Assembly: GCF_001039355.2 (NCBI RefSeq)
Contig: NW_019775656.1
Span: 55,836-117,835, forward strand
Source: Lingula anatina
Taxonomy: Eukaryota; Brachiopoda; Lingulata; Lingulida; Lingulidae
Reading direction: 5' to 3'
DNA: 62,000 nt
The notes below the pieces were generated by a model. It was not told where the DNA came from. It searched no databases and saw only the letters and a program-made list of their open reading frames with translations. Position numbers and translations under genes: made by a program. This document shows, piece by piece, positions 12,689 through 62,000 of the stretch. Position 1 is the stretch's first letter; each line of letters opens with the position of its first letter.

Positions 12689-15459
12689 TAAATGATTAAC
12701 TGATAATTAGTAGATCACCACCAAAATCTAACAACTTTAAAGTTAGCCTATTACTGACCCACCATGAAAATTTCATTAAAATCCATCCATAAATTTGTGA
12801 GTTAACTTAGGAGAGAGAAAGAAAGAGAAAGAAAGGAGATAGCAGGTGGAAAGATGTACAAACGGAGAAGAAAACACAACCTCCTTTACATTAGCAGTTA
12901 TTTGGATAAATAAATGAGATTTCTTTATTATTCATGGTTGCAGATAAATACTATTTTTTAAAGTCTGTCCTAGATCTGTTTTAACTTTGCGAATTGTCCT
13001 TCAAAAGAATTGTCTTGAAAAATGATCAGGCATATTATATAAAGAGGCCATACTAGGGGTCATTGTACAATGAAAAAAGTCTAACCTTAGCATAATTTTA
13101 AAATATTAAAACTATTAAAATAGTTGCCAGCATTTGCTGTACATTTCTCAAAGTATCACAGGTGGAAAGGTTTTAGCTGTGTTATTGATACATATAATTT
13201 TTTCTAAATGCTTGTTTTGATTCCTTGTATCATTCATAGATTATTATTTTACTTTGTCTGATTGTGCAAACTTGTTAGATGTCTTTTTGTTTAAGAAGAA
13301 CAGGATTAGTTCATTTGCAGCCTGTAAAATTGAGTGTTTTGTAAAGCAAAAGATAATTGGGGGGCTGGGGGAGGGGGGAGGCTGTACTTCTTTCAGTTGT
13401 ACCTAGTTCTCTAATATGGGGGTGGTTTCCGAAGTAATGACAGTATTTTCACATCTAAAATTCAATATGATCTGACACACTGACAATGATTAACTGTATT
13501 ACAGTTTGATGTGAAATGAAGGAATGCAGCTCATCTCAAATACAAAGTTCCCTGTTGTGAATTACTCTTGACGCTGACTGGTATTTCTTGTTGCAAACAA
13601 AAAGCCAAAGTGGAAAACCTATAAATTCATTTTTTACAATTTTTTTCAGCAAGCAAGATGAATTTGTCAAAGTTAATGCAGGAAGAACTGGTTGTATAAA
13701 TGCAGAATAAAAAGGCAAGTTTCTCCTTTTATTCCATTTGTTATGTAGAGAAACTGTTTATTTATTAGCGTGAGAAAGTTGAAACTTTGGGGATTGATAT
13801 TGTCAGAGATATGCATGGGTTCTTTGGAATTTAATTGCACCTGGGTTTGGACTGTCCAAGATGGGTGGTTGATTCTAAATTCTTTTTACATTGTTATTAC
13901 TGCTAGACCATGTGTGTTACTAAATTGAAACTTTTGGGATTGATAGACCTATCATCAAGGATGTGCATGAAAACTTAGGAATTTTATTGCACCCGGGGGT
14001 TTGGTTGTCCCTGGGGAGTGATTGATTCTAAATTATTATCATCTTTACAATATGGGGAAGTGGTGTATTATATGAAATAGTTATCCATCAACACCATCAA
14101 TTTTTCTTTTTTGTACACATGTGTTTAACAAGGATAGCAGCCAAATGAAAGGATCGAGCATTTTTATGGAGGGGGACTGAGCTGTGTTCTCATTGATTCA
14201 GTAAATACTCTTTATTCTTTTCTGAAATAGAATAAACATAAAACATGTACCTGTAAAAATAATTTTGTTCTGAATCAATTAAGGATCGTTTGAAGTGAGT
14301 TGACACGTCAGCTCATTGCCACTAAGCCCAACCATATGCCATCATGTAGTTTTAAATGGCATAACTTAAAGAAGTACCAAAGGGTATCGTTTCATAAATA
14401 CCTTCAAATGATATTTGAACAGATATTTTCGGCTTTCTTTCTGAGCTACATATATCCTTTGGTCATTTTTTCCAAATCTCATTTGAATACTTATGCTATG
14501 GCAGGCACAGCAGTGATGCGTCATCATCATGCATTACCACATCATTTGGTAGATTTTTACAAACTGGAGGGACCGAGAAATAAGTCAAGTTTTGATCAGA
14601 ATTCTGAAGAAAGAGCAGTTTTAGAGCTTTTTTTTTTTTTTTTTTTTTTTTTTTACTAACCAAGTGTTGCGCTTTATTCTTTTGCATATACACTTAATAT
14701 GAGTCATATAAAAGTTACTAGTATTGATTTATATATGCTTCACTGGCAATCTGCCCTTACTTTATGTGTTACTTTAAGAGGAATGTTGATATTGTCACTT
14801 TTGATAAATCTTTACACGTTACAATCAAAGCTATTCAATTTTATTTTAGAGTTTTAACAAGTTTTTTAAAGTTAAAAACTTCATTTGTTGAAAGAAAATG
14901 ATTGACAGTTTGATTGTTAAAGACTGAACATTTTAATTTATTTAACATTGATTTGATGACAGCTTAAAAGTCTGTTTAAAAACATGTCAGTCGATATATA
15001 CCATGTCAAGTGTCCAGAACAAATGACACAGATGAGGTGTGTCATGTAGATACAGTGTAATAAAATACATCAGCCAATGCTGCAGTGATTTAAGTACAAA
15101 ATATTACAGAAATAATACAAGACCATATAATCTTAAATAGAGGATAAAATATGATAAAATATGTTTATACTTATTGTACACCAAAAGAACATCACTATAG
15201 TTTAACATGTATACGTGTACACACATTCACTTGACATCCACTGTGGTAGCAGTTAAATACACTACTTAATTGTCAGCAAGGTGTTTGTGACGTCCATACT
15301 GCCTTGCATTAATATCTTGTATATATATATGTCACACACACCTTGCACTGTTACATGCCCTCGACAATTGAAATCTGAGTTTTAAAAGGCTTGTTTAGGA
15401 TGGGGAGCTCTGGTGACTATCAGTGACCAGTCGAATTTTGTACAGTTATTGTTGCCTTA

Positions 15460-15743
15460 ATGGATACAGCCATGGTGAGTCTACTAAAGAATACATTATG
15501 AAAATATATATTTAATTGGGATGATAGGTGGTCTTCACAGAGAAGTAAGAAGACTCCACTTCAGGTATCAGCCACAGCTTATTTGATCAAATTATACCTG
15601 GAAAATTGACATGTTATTGCCCATTTTAGCAAAGTATTGGCATATATTGAAAGAAAATCCTCTCTCTCCTTGCAGTCACCCAAGGCCACAAATGCGGCAA
15701 AACTGTGCTGCCTAATGGTGGACTGACACTGCCTGGGATTGAA
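15460..15743 (+). promoter_or_regulatory. putative 5' leader of the SUR gene with a small intron
   Basis: A strong donor (ATG|GTGAGT, intron from 15475) and a strong acceptor (pyrimidine tract then CAG at 15673-15675) bracket a 200-bp intron just upstream of the SUR start. Splicing would join 15460-15474 to 15676, giving a leader with an upstream ATG at 15460. That upstream frame runs 21 codons and stops at 15724-15726, 17 bases before the main ATG. The phase does not fit an N-terminal extension of SUR, so I read this as untranslated leader. No transcript evidence. Confidence 0.4.
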
Positions 15744-47930
<32,187 letters not shown>

Positions 47931-48707
47931 ATGTGCCAAATATTTGACTCATCAAAACAGACTTGGAAAATATGTCTGGATTTTCTAATTTTTTCCGAGT
48001 GAGCATAATTCAGTCACATAGCTATTAAAATGAAGAAATTATCTGCCTTATACATGCACATGAGTTCAGCACTGTTGTTTACAGTAATTCAATGTGTTAT
48101 TCATCTTTGCAGATTTAATCAACAGTCAGAATAGTTTGATTTAAAAAAGCTTTTTCTGTTTAGACAAAATTTCATTTGCTCAAATTCAATTAGTTAGATG
48201 TATTCAGTGAATCATTACATTATAACTGTATATGAAGAAAGGAGATACATAGCAGTTTCATGTACATTTTATTTTACTTCAATTTTTTTTTCAATTATAT
48301 ATCTATTTTGTACAGAAACTGTTGTTGGTGAAAAAAAGTGAGTTAAAGTGCTACTTGTATACATTTTGGTTGCTCTGTTGGTGGACACAGCTTAATACTT
48401 TTTTAAGGTCACAGTTTATAAAAAAAGGAGTTTTAGTATAAAATTGGTATGCAGTGGATTTGTATCAGATAATTGCCAAGTATGCTTAATACAAGTATGT
48501 TTTAAGTATGCTTTCTTTTTTTTTCTTAGTGGGTAGGTTATAGATGTTACCTTAGTTATTACCTTGTGAATGAAATACATGAGCTTTATTGTTATGTTTA
48601 ATCCTGTTTGGATTAATAGAACTTTAACTGGTACAGTGTACAGAATCTTTTAGACCAGAATATTTTGGTCTAGCTCAATTCAGGTTAAATACATTTCAGC
48701 CTACTAG

Positions 48708-48713
48708 AATAAA
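48708..48713 (+). terminator. putative polyadenylation signal of SUR
   Basis: AATAAA about 780 bases after the SUR stop, the first full consensus downstream. A second AATAAA at 50979-50984 could serve a long 3' UTR of about 3 kb. Choice cannot be made without transcripts. Confidence 0.4.
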
Positions 48714-48836
48714 GTAAATATTGTTCTCAAACATACATGTTCTTATATTCTTCCTATAACAGACATAATATTTCCTACTGCAGGTTTATCTTGTGTCAGG
48801 CTTGACTAACTGATGCTCTAAAGGTGGAAACTAAGG

Positions 48837-49106
48837 GCGCTTCCAGAACAAGTTGATCGACGGACTAACAGATTATTGATCAAATATGGACGACCCACTT
48901 TAAAGCAATGCTGCCTAATCTCCTAATGGACTCCCCGCCTTCCACACTTCCACAGCAACTAAATTTCAGCTCTATTTTGAACCACAATTTAATTGTGTTG
49001 GAGGCAGGAAGTCCATTAGGGGATTCACCGGCATTGTTTTTAAGAAGGGCGACCATATTTGATTTATGGATCTGTTAATCCACAGATCTAACTTGTTCTG
49101 AATGGG
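48837..49106. mobile_element. foldback element, same family as 36122-36425
   Basis: Imperfect arms of about 110 bp: left TCCAGAACAAGTTGATC, right CTAACTTGTTCTGAATGG. Shared inner motif CCTAATCTCCTAATGGACTC with TCCCCGCCTTCCACAC. Internal AAATATGG/CCATATTTGAT pairs match the outer arms of 22904-23212, which links all three. Confidence 0.75.
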
Positions 49107-51589
49107 CCGAAACTCTCAGTTTTGAGTTTATTTGTAAAATAGGCCCCAGATGACACATTTTTTGGCAAAGCATTGATTTTCTGAACATGGTTCTAGTGAT
49201 GTCAGCATTTCACTCACATGTCATCCCATCAAAAATAACTTCCAGTTGATTGTTTGTAGTCATTTGGAAATGCATGGTCTGAGTAAATGAATTCATTCTG
49301 ACATAATCTGGTGAGAACTGAATCTTCAGTAAGCATGGTTTGCACCTTCAGTGTATCAGAATTATTCTAGTTTTGACAATTGTCAAATTGAAGATACCTC
49401 TGCTTACCATTTGCTTTGCAGATCTGTATATAAACCATAAGGAAAGGGTGAATATTTAACTTATTCTGCTTGGATATATATCATAATATGATTAACAGAG
49501 TAGCTTCAAAAGCCAAAGAAGGAAAGTGAAAAAATGCCTGTCTTCTTACATAATATAATATTATAGTTCTTGTTTATTTCTTTAAGTTATACCAATTTTT
49601 CTTCTTTTTAATGCCAATTTTATTCTTTTTAAAACGGTTAATGATTATTAGGTTTTAGTGATATATGTTTCATAGTAAGTGCTTTCCTCATAAATCTCAT
49701 TCAAGAAGCAAGACTACGGTCTAGCAATTGTATGCAAATTCATAGCATCAGATCTGGAGATAAATTTGTTTGATGTTAAGTCTCACAAGATGAGGTGCAC
49801 TCGGTCTTAGATTCTTTAAGTGTGTATCTTACCACCTTGCTGTTACACTCTCATTCGTGTATCTGCTTACAAGTTTGAAATTGCTGCCACATGAGAGTTT
49901 CTTGAAGAGAAAGGTTTGTCCTTCAGCTGTGGCAAGGCTGGGTGCATTCCAGTTATTCTGTATTGTAGTAGTCAGATGTCTAATGAATTTAAAATCGTTG
50001 TTACTAGATTTTTTTCATTAGGAAAGGGGCCCATGGCTACCCCCCCCCCCCTTTTATTTACCACCAATGATGATGGCAGTTTGTCCAGTCTGATAGACAA
50101 ATGGATAACCATGAGCAGTATAATTGTTGTGTTGCTTTTTATTCCTATGAGAAAAAAGTCACTATGGTTATTACATGCCATACACATGCAATTAGTCAAT
50201 ATGTTTTTTTTCCAACCTCAGATCATGTGTTTAATATTATATTAGAAGTTTGATATAATAAAAGGCATAAGCTACAAAGTGTCTTACAAGACATGTAGAA
50301 GTAGCACTTGAAGTTGCTGTATCTTTGTCTCATTCCCCAAATTTTTGTGTTGTCCAAAGTAAAGAAGGTTCACTTAAAAGGGCAGGCATCTATCCTTTTG
50401 TGCATGTTGCATCAACATTGCCATAATTATGCTAAGTTACAATAAGAAAGGATTCTTGGAGAAAATACTAGTATGATTTGTATTTCAAGAAATGTTAGTA
50501 GAAATTTCAAGTGTATTTCGTTATCTGAATCATAATTATTTTCTTTACAAATTCACTAATCAAAAGATTTTAATGTAGTGTTATTAGAATATTTACTAAA
50601 AATCTTATTTATGATAGTGTTCCTGCTGGATTTTGTACCAGTCTTTCTCCTGTGATGATTTTGAGTGTTTGTAAAAAAAGTTTACATAATGTAGTAAATT
50701 GTGTATAACAATTGTTCCTTTCTGGATTATTGAAATATTTTACATAAGTGAAATCACTGCCACTTTTTGTACTTTTCAATATGCACAATGACTATTGTAA
50801 TTGTTTTGTACACTGACTTGACATTTCACCATCAGTATCAGTTTGCACTGTAAATGAAAAAAAAAAAGATGTGAATATAAGCCAGAACTTACAAGTCTGC
50901 CATTCAGACTACTTTTAATATTGTGAAAATAGAGGCTGTTGTATTGTGTTCACTATTAATCTCATACATACAGGCAAAAATAAAGTTTCAATAGATGAGT
51001 TTCAATAGCGTTTAATTTGTGACTTTTCAAAACGAGCAATTCATGTTCATCTTTAAATGGAATGCTCACAAAATTGCCTTACGGAATGCAAAGATCCCGA
51101 TTTTTGCCTAAGAGAGCTTTTGTGACTATTTCACCAACATTATAAGTTGTATCATAGTTTAACACAATGGGCCTACTCAACAATTCTAAAAACGGGAGAG
51201 AGAGCCTGAAGTTTAAACTCTAAACGAGGAATTATAAGTAGGCCTACGAATTGAATTCTTGAATACATGAGAAGATTTTTAAAAGACGTGATCAGAATGT
51301 TATTTCAAAGACGTGAAAAGCTGCATTCGGTTGTTTAATTTAGTAAATCATAGTTTGTACTTATCTACATGTACTTCCATGTTGAAAAACTAATTCCACC
51401 CCATGCCCTATTGCGTTTACATCATAGAACTGTAATCCGAGGAATCCCGTTTTAATCAATTCTCTGACCTCGGGCAGTGGAGTGCAAAGATCTAAATCTC
51501 ACATATGGCCTATCTCACAACGCGAATTTTCTGCGACAAGGTCTACTGCGTTGTTAGCGCGCGTTGGGTATCTTTTAAGACTAGACCTA

Positions 51590-52570
51590 GATCTACGTCA
51601 TAAAAGACGCTTAGGTCTAGATCTATGCCAGAGAATATAACGTAACTGTGTGCGTCGTGTTCATTGTCCACGTCATAAAAGTTTCACTTGTGACTCGATG
51701 CGATTTCTGCACGTCACAGTAGGATTGTTGTAAAGTGAATTACTTACCCTTACACTCATTACAATTAGTAATAAAAGGGAAATCAAATAGATGAAAAGTA
51801 AGAGTGATATTGAGTGCAAATTAAGCTTCATCGAGTGTCAACAAGTGTAGAACATGTTTTTAGTGTCAGAAGAAGATGGAAAAGGTCCAAGTCAATAACA
51901 TTTAATAATTATGTGATTGGTCAATTTCATAACAGATTTTAATTTTGATCAACTGTTTATCACATGATAACTAAGTTTTGGACATAATTCAAGTATGAGT
52001 AATGCAAATAGTATTTTGGATGAGTTTAGTTGAAAACAAGGTTCTTAGACATTACCTAATAAGGGAATGTTCTATGGTAAAGTAAACATGACAATGGAAA
52101 GTTTCTGGAAATCACGCCATAAACAATAAAAAGAACATAATTACACGCGTGATCAGTACGGAAAATTAGAGTATAAATATGGGTAAAATTGTATGAAAAT
52201 TAAGTGGTGAATAAATGATTGAAGACTCCAGAACCTCGTCGGCGTTATAATAGGATCTTTACTTCATAGAAAATTACGACGCGAGTTGTCTACGTCATAG
52301 AAGACTTTGATTGATATTTCTACACGTCACAAAAGCTTAATTTCTGACTCATCGCAACTTATCTACGTCATAGCCTTCGTGTTTTGTGGCAAGTTTTGTG
52401 TGCATTATAGAGAATTACAATTTTAGCACAGCGCCACTTGTCGAAGTCATAATACAGGGTCTATAGGTCTGCTTTGTGGCGAATAACATATTAATAGTAT
52501 TGCCAACAACAAGACACAATACGAGACTTGTGTACGTCATAAAGACTATGATTTGTCATAACGTCAAACA
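51590..52570. promoter_or_regulatory. cluster of CRE-like ACGTCA motifs upstream of the orphan gene
   Basis: ACGTCA occurs at about 51595, 51670, 51711, 52292, 52324, 52365, 52534 and 52561, often extended to TACGTCATAAAAGAC. Several are embedded in a longer repeated context (GACTCGATGCGATTTCTGC and GACTCATCGCAACTTATCT precede two of them), so part of the cluster may be an old tandem repeat. TGACGT-type sites bind CREB/ATF/CREM proteins; a regulatory role for the gene at 52828 is inference. Confidence 0.45.
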
Positions 52571-52651
52571 GTTTACGTTGACAACAGACGGCATGGACAA
52601 ACAAAAAGCAAAATTCGGTTAATCTACCTTTTTTTTTTTTTTTGTAATCCA

Positions 52652-52659
52652 TATAAATA
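52652..52659 (+). promoter_or_regulatory. TATA-box-like site
   Basis: TATAAATA 169 bases upstream of the orphan gene's first ATG. Position suits a core promoter with a leader of about 140 bases, but AT-rich sequence makes chance matches likely. Confidence 0.3.
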
Positions 52660-52827
52660 AAAATCGGACGTATCGGCTTTGCTTATAAATTCAACATTTT
52701 AATAGGAAAGCTATTCAGTTTGCATAATATAAACGTAATTATTGTTTTTCTATGGTTGCATTTGCAAGCTTCCATGACTACCTGGGTGACCTAGCAACAA
52801 CAACAAAGAAAATTTTGTGACACATTC

Positions 52828-53185
52828 ATGTTGGAGAAAGGAGTAAATCTATTAAGATCATTGACAGGACCAATGGATCACTGCAAAAACTGCGAATTAC
52901 CAAGCAATATGATTGTGAAGGGAAACGACTTCAACAGGGATTACGGCCCAAATGTTGATGGGCTTATGGCATTTAATTTCGATAAGAATATTTGTGCTCG
53001 TAAGTTTTGATTTTCTAAAACAGGTTTGGTATTTGGGTCTTATCGTTTTCATATTTCTATTATCTGAAAATGTATGCACAGAAACGGATTTTTACTAGTG
53101 CTACATCCTTTACTTTTTTGCGCTACTCATATAAGCAGAAATATCTTACTTTCTAGATCAAATTGTTTCCAAAGAGAAATTACTT

Positions 53186-53233
<48 letters not shown>

Positions 53234-54635
53234 TAATAATAATAATGATAATAATAATAATAAATATCTGTTGTATGTTATTTTAATTAATATTATTTGC
53301 TTTTTTTACTTTTTAAAGCGGCTTTTATTCAATCGTGGTTGACATTCACATTTCGTATCAATTAGAAATATTTTGAAGAGAAGGTAATAAAATCGGAAGA
53401 GAAATTAATGATTTTACAGCATATTCATTTTTGTTTGTTTGTTTCAGTAGCAGGAATAAGTCACCAGAGAGAAGAAAATTCCACCAATATGTCACTATCC
53501 TCGAGTGAATATTTTGTAATGACTACGTCCCCTAACTACATTCAGAAAAATGTTGAACCCGGACATGAAGGAGGCGATAACTCTCTGGAAAATATTGAAA
53601 GTTACCAGTCGCCAGGAATGAGCAAACCATTGAGGCTTCAAATAGAGATCGATAATGGCCGACAGAAGATGCAGGTTACACAAAACGGTCAGTATTAGAT
53701 GTATGCAGTTATTTCGTGACTTTTCTTTAAGATATTCATGAAAAAAGTTTTTCCTAATAATATCAATTAAAAGGATTTTCTCTATATTAAACGTATTGAT
53801 ATTCAGCATTCTACTCAAGACATATAGCCTTGGGACATTTCGTCTGGATTTTGTATTAATTATTTCTGCAGAATCTTGTAAGGAACCCTTATAAGTTCAA
53901 GTTATATTTGCAGCGAAAACGGAAACGTATTTCCGTGCATGTCCTGATAGCTTGCAACAACTTGCCAGACGCTTCATAAGTAAGTAGATAAAAATAGTGT
54001 ATCACTCTCCATCTGAAAAAACAAACATATGAAATAAATGATACTACAGCCATTACATAAGATCTATTAAAATATTTCATGACTTTCAACGACATTCATG
54101 CAGTTGTCCGAGTTGTGGCAGTGCTAATTTGTAAATTTGGACATTTAATTATTGCGTAATAAATGATTAAAATAGAAAGCTTTTTGTTGTGATAAAGATT
54201 GACGATGTATCCCGATAATAATTAATTCTATATAGTTTAAAAAGAGTTATCTACAACCATCAAGTCTATTGCAGTAGTTTTAACAAAGACTTTAAACTTC
54301 ATCGATAGCACGACATATATTAGATCTATTCTTTCAGTCTTTTATACTTCTTAATAAAGTATGCAGTGATAATTTATTTTCTGTTCGAATAATAGTAAAA
54401 TGAAAGAATAGTAATTCAAACTGTTTACTTTCCAGTGGACTCCAAAACACAGTTGAGTGAATACACCATAGTTCAACCTCGGACAGCAATGAACGTGGGA
54501 AAGAAAAGAAAGCGCGATAAGCTGTTAGTAAAATTTAACTTTAAAAAATCTAAGCAAATAAATTGTCAAACGAATCCGGTTGATGCGATACATTCAGAAA
54601 TTGATCCTTTTTGGCTCGGTTGGGACGAAGAGTAG
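52828..54635 (+). CDS. unrecognised four-exon gene, 225-residue protein
   Basis: Exons 52828-52999, 53448-53687, 53914-53979 and 54436-54635 chain with GT/AG borders, and every junction is phase 1, giving 678 nt and one open frame to TAG. Three independent phase matches make chance unlikely. The start has an in-frame stop upstream (52792) but a weak context; Met 16 (ATGG) is an alternative. Visible features: a Cys pair in HCKNCELPSN, an acidic and Ser-rich middle (residues about 58-137), the short exon 3, a basic nuclear-localisation-like cluster KKRKRDK at 182-188, and an aromatic-acidic end FWLGWDEE. No signal peptide, membrane segment or known domain seen. It could be a nuclear protein; function unknown. 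Confidence 0.75.
53189..53262. repeat. (AAT)n microsatellite
   Basis: About 25 AAT units with two GAT interruptions inside intron 1 of the orphan gene. Confidence 0.9.
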
Positions 54636-54841
54636 GTGCACGGATATGGATATATAATTTTTTTTTCGCTATACATTTCGATTTGCATTTTCCACACTTT
54701 ATATTAATATTAATCATTGTTTTACTGTGAATTATTTGAGTGACATTAACTGTCACCTCGAGATTAAAGCAAGACACAGAAAAACTTGCTTTTCCAAACA
54801 ATATGTATTTTAAACCGTTTGGTTATTTGTATTTCATTCTC

Positions 54842-54847
54842 AATAAA
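54842..54847 (+). terminator. putative polyadenylation signal of the orphan gene
   Basis: AATAAA 206 bases after the stop, giving a short 3' UTR. Confidence 0.45.
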
Positions 54848-55610
54848 TAGCTCGTAGGCCTACATGGATGTATCGTTCGTCTAAATGAAAATTGCGACTT
54901 GACAGTCCTGCACTAAAAAGCCACACTTACGATACTTGTTTCTGACACATTCCGCCCCCTAAAAAAATTCAGTAGGCCCATAGGCCTACTGCCCTCCGTA
55001 AAACCGCCTTTCTTTGAATAGCAATAGCCTACGTTCACTGTTCACTGTTCAAAACACCGAACTGTCCGATTTTTATGGAAGAAGAATATGCTAACTAACA
55101 CTTGGGTCCGATTAAATGTTAGTTCTAAAAAGATTTTTTTACCAGATCATCGATGTCAACTCTTTGTTTCCATGTTTCAAACAGATCATCCATAAGGTTT
55201 GTGATAATCACGCATAGGCCTACCAGAAACACATGTAGGCTTAGGCCTATAGCCCTAACGGACTTGATTGTTCACAAAATATTTCTTGCTGCAACATGAT
55301 ATGAAGAACGTGCAGCCCAAACTTGTGCCGTTAAAATATTTTGTATGATGGGTCCAAGAGTAGAATGAAGCTTTATAAATGTGGGCGTCTAATAAAGTGC
55401 AAGAGCAGACGATATAGGCTAGGGCCTTCCCCGTCCCACCTCACTAAACAGCCGAATTTCATTAAGGTGGGGAGCAAACAACATTTTTTTTCATTTTCAA
55501 CTTCTCCTGATTAATAATTGAAGTATACTTCATACATCTCCCTCCCTTTTTTAATTTCGAAGTGGGGATTCGGGGTGGGGCAGGGGATAAGTAATTTCTG
55601 CCTGTTGGTT
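54848..55610. other. intergenic spacer
   Basis: About 760 bases between the orphan gene and PSMC6, with several AGGCCTA palindromes (around 54856, 54980, 55216, 55244) and no exon evidence. Confidence 0.6.
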
Positions 55611-55615
55611 ACAAT

Positions 55616-55681
55616 GGGCGGGTCGTTGCCATTTCTTCCGCTAGGTGGCATAGAAAACGAGTCTCGTTATCACAAGACAAG
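55616..55681 (+). promoter_or_regulatory. putative TATA-less promoter of PSMC6
   Basis: A GC box (GGGCGGG, 55616-55622) and an ETS-type core (CTTCCG, 55635-55640) lie 40-65 bases before the ATG, with no TATA box. This fits a housekeeping gene with a very short leader. Inference from motifs only. Confidence 0.45.
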
Positions 55682-60944
<5,263 letters not shown>

Positions 60945-62000
60945 TGAAATGATGTGAACTTGTCAGAAACGTTACTGTTCCAATAGGCTGCGGTTTGTTA
61001 AACTTCAAATCATATTGACATAAAGATCTGTGAAGTAGGCCATTTTCACCGCAGGAGCTATTTATGAGTTTTCTGTACAGCAGTAAAGCATTCTTTTGAC
61101 TGCTTTCACTGAATGTAATCTTTTACCACTTGAGCCATCTTGAAAAGGGAAAAGTAATGCATTTCAAATATTGTGATCATTGCTACTCTTTACAGTCCTT
61201 AACATTTCACAGTTGAGAAATGATCACCAGTCACAATGTGGTCAGAATACTTCTGAATGATGCGAGATTTGTAAATAAAATTTAGAAAAACCTTGTTCTG
61301 TCAATTTACAATTACATTAAAATTTAGGACAAGTCAAAATCTCCAGATGCAAAACAGTTATATGCTAACAAAGACAAAATTTCAATTTGGTTAAACAAGA
61401 ATGGATTTTAATTGCTCAGAAAAAGAAATGTTAAATTTATTTTGTAACAGTTGACCAAATGGATAAACTTATTACAAACTGGGTCAATGAAATTATGGTG
61501 TATTTCTGTACATATTCCTTTTCATTTTAGAATGAAACGACCCAACAACAATGGACATTAAGAAATCATTATTTATTGTTAGATCGGCATGCATTGTAGT
61601 AAAATATCTTTATGTACAATTGTATCTTTCACTTAACACTTGCAAACAGTCAACAATCTTATATATAAGACTTGGTTTAAAAATTGACATCCCTTAATAT
61701 TTTTTTCAATATCACCTTGCTGCAGACATGTTAAATTGAACTTTATCTTAGTGGACGGTTGTATGACTTATAAATTTGATTTGTGAATAATTTTGTTAAA
61801 TAATTGTCCTCAACCAAAACAGAAATAGGCAATGAAAAATACATTAAAATTCAAGCGATACTTTGATGAATCGATATCAGTCCCTCAAAATGTAGTATTT
61901 ATGGCATTCTGATGCACATATATTGCACTAAAAGTGAAGCTTATTTAAATATGAATAATAAGGTTGAAAATGAATAACATTTTTTTTCTCCGTTAAATCA
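60945..62000. other. PSMC6 3' UTR and downstream sequence
   Basis: AT-rich with no further exon. An AATAAA at 61274-61279 lies 330 bases after the stop and is the likely polyadenylation signal. Nothing else recognisable to the window end. Confidence 0.6.

Larger units (their letters stand above)
358..15459. other. gene-poor intergenic region with repeats
   Basis: About 15 kb with no convincing exon. Open frames here are short, lack splice support and have no recognisable protein. The region holds GATCGATC foldback elements (about 1658-2055, 6500-6732, 7811-8246), a TTAA-flanked MITE (2684-3020), a dispersed element with a terminal hairpin (5573-5875), a 154-bp palindrome (9213-9366), a tandem array (11659-12300), poly-A/C tracts and an AT-rich remainder. 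A single N at 5902 marks an assembly join. Confidence 0.7.
47931..52791. other. SUR 3' UTR and intergenic region
   Basis: AT-rich, no supported exon. It includes two candidate polyadenylation signals (48708, 50979), a foldback element (48837-49106), a short C run (50041-50051) and, from 51590 on, a CRE-like motif cluster. Short open frames near 49916-50245 have no splice or family support. Confidence 0.7.

Noticed and set aside
14300-14659. 119-codon open frame ending in poly-Phe
   Set aside because: Ends in a poly-T tract, no family similarity, no splice evidence.
49916-50245. 109-codon open frame downstream of SUR
   Set aside because: Low-complexity, contains a C run, open on both strands and without recognisable domain.

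Overview
The window is nuclear DNA from an invertebrate animal. The genes are split into many short exons with GT-AG introns, base composition is AT-rich, microsatellites and foldback elements are frequent, and there are no bacterial-type gene clusters. The strong allelic differences visible at assembly joins fit a highly heterozygous animal, possibly a marine lophotrochozoan such as a mollusc. That placement is a guess; only 'metazoan' is firm. All recognised genes are on the + strand.

Layout. Positions 1-15459 hold almost no coding sequence: a possible first exon of a minus-strand gene near 357, then repeats (GATCGATC foldback elements, a TTAA-flanked MITE, a perfect-looking palindrome at 9213-9366, a 165-bp tandem array). 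Positions 15460-47930 hold one large gene for a sulfonylurea receptor (ABCC8/ABCC9 type ABC protein, the regulatory subunit of ATP-sensitive K+ channels). I could chain 34 coding exons with matching splice phases into an open frame of 1768 residues. Positions 52828-54635 hold a compact four-exon gene for a 225-residue protein that I do not recognise, preceded by a cluster of CRE-like ACGTCA motifs. Positions 55682-60944 hold an 11-exon gene for the 26S proteasome ATPase Rpt4 (PSMC6), 391 residues.

Assembly quality matters here. Single N characters lie at 5902, 25911, 30084 and 44496. At the last three the sequence steps back and repeats itself: 219 bp of intron, about 2.6 kb carrying two NBD1 exons, and about 2.9 kb carrying six NBD2 exons. 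The copies differ by SNPs, small indels and two element insertions, but their exons are almost identical. The simplest reading is that two haplotypes were joined end to end, so the duplicated exons of the receptor gene are probably false.

Functionally the three genes are unrelated neighbours: a membrane channel regulator, an unknown protein with a basic nuclear-type motif, and a housekeeping proteasome subunit. No new multi-gene system is evident. The most novel items are the orphan gene with its CRE-like upstream cluster, a divergent switch residue in NBD1 of the receptor, the nested foldback elements, and transposon insertions that can be timed because both empty and filled alleles are present.
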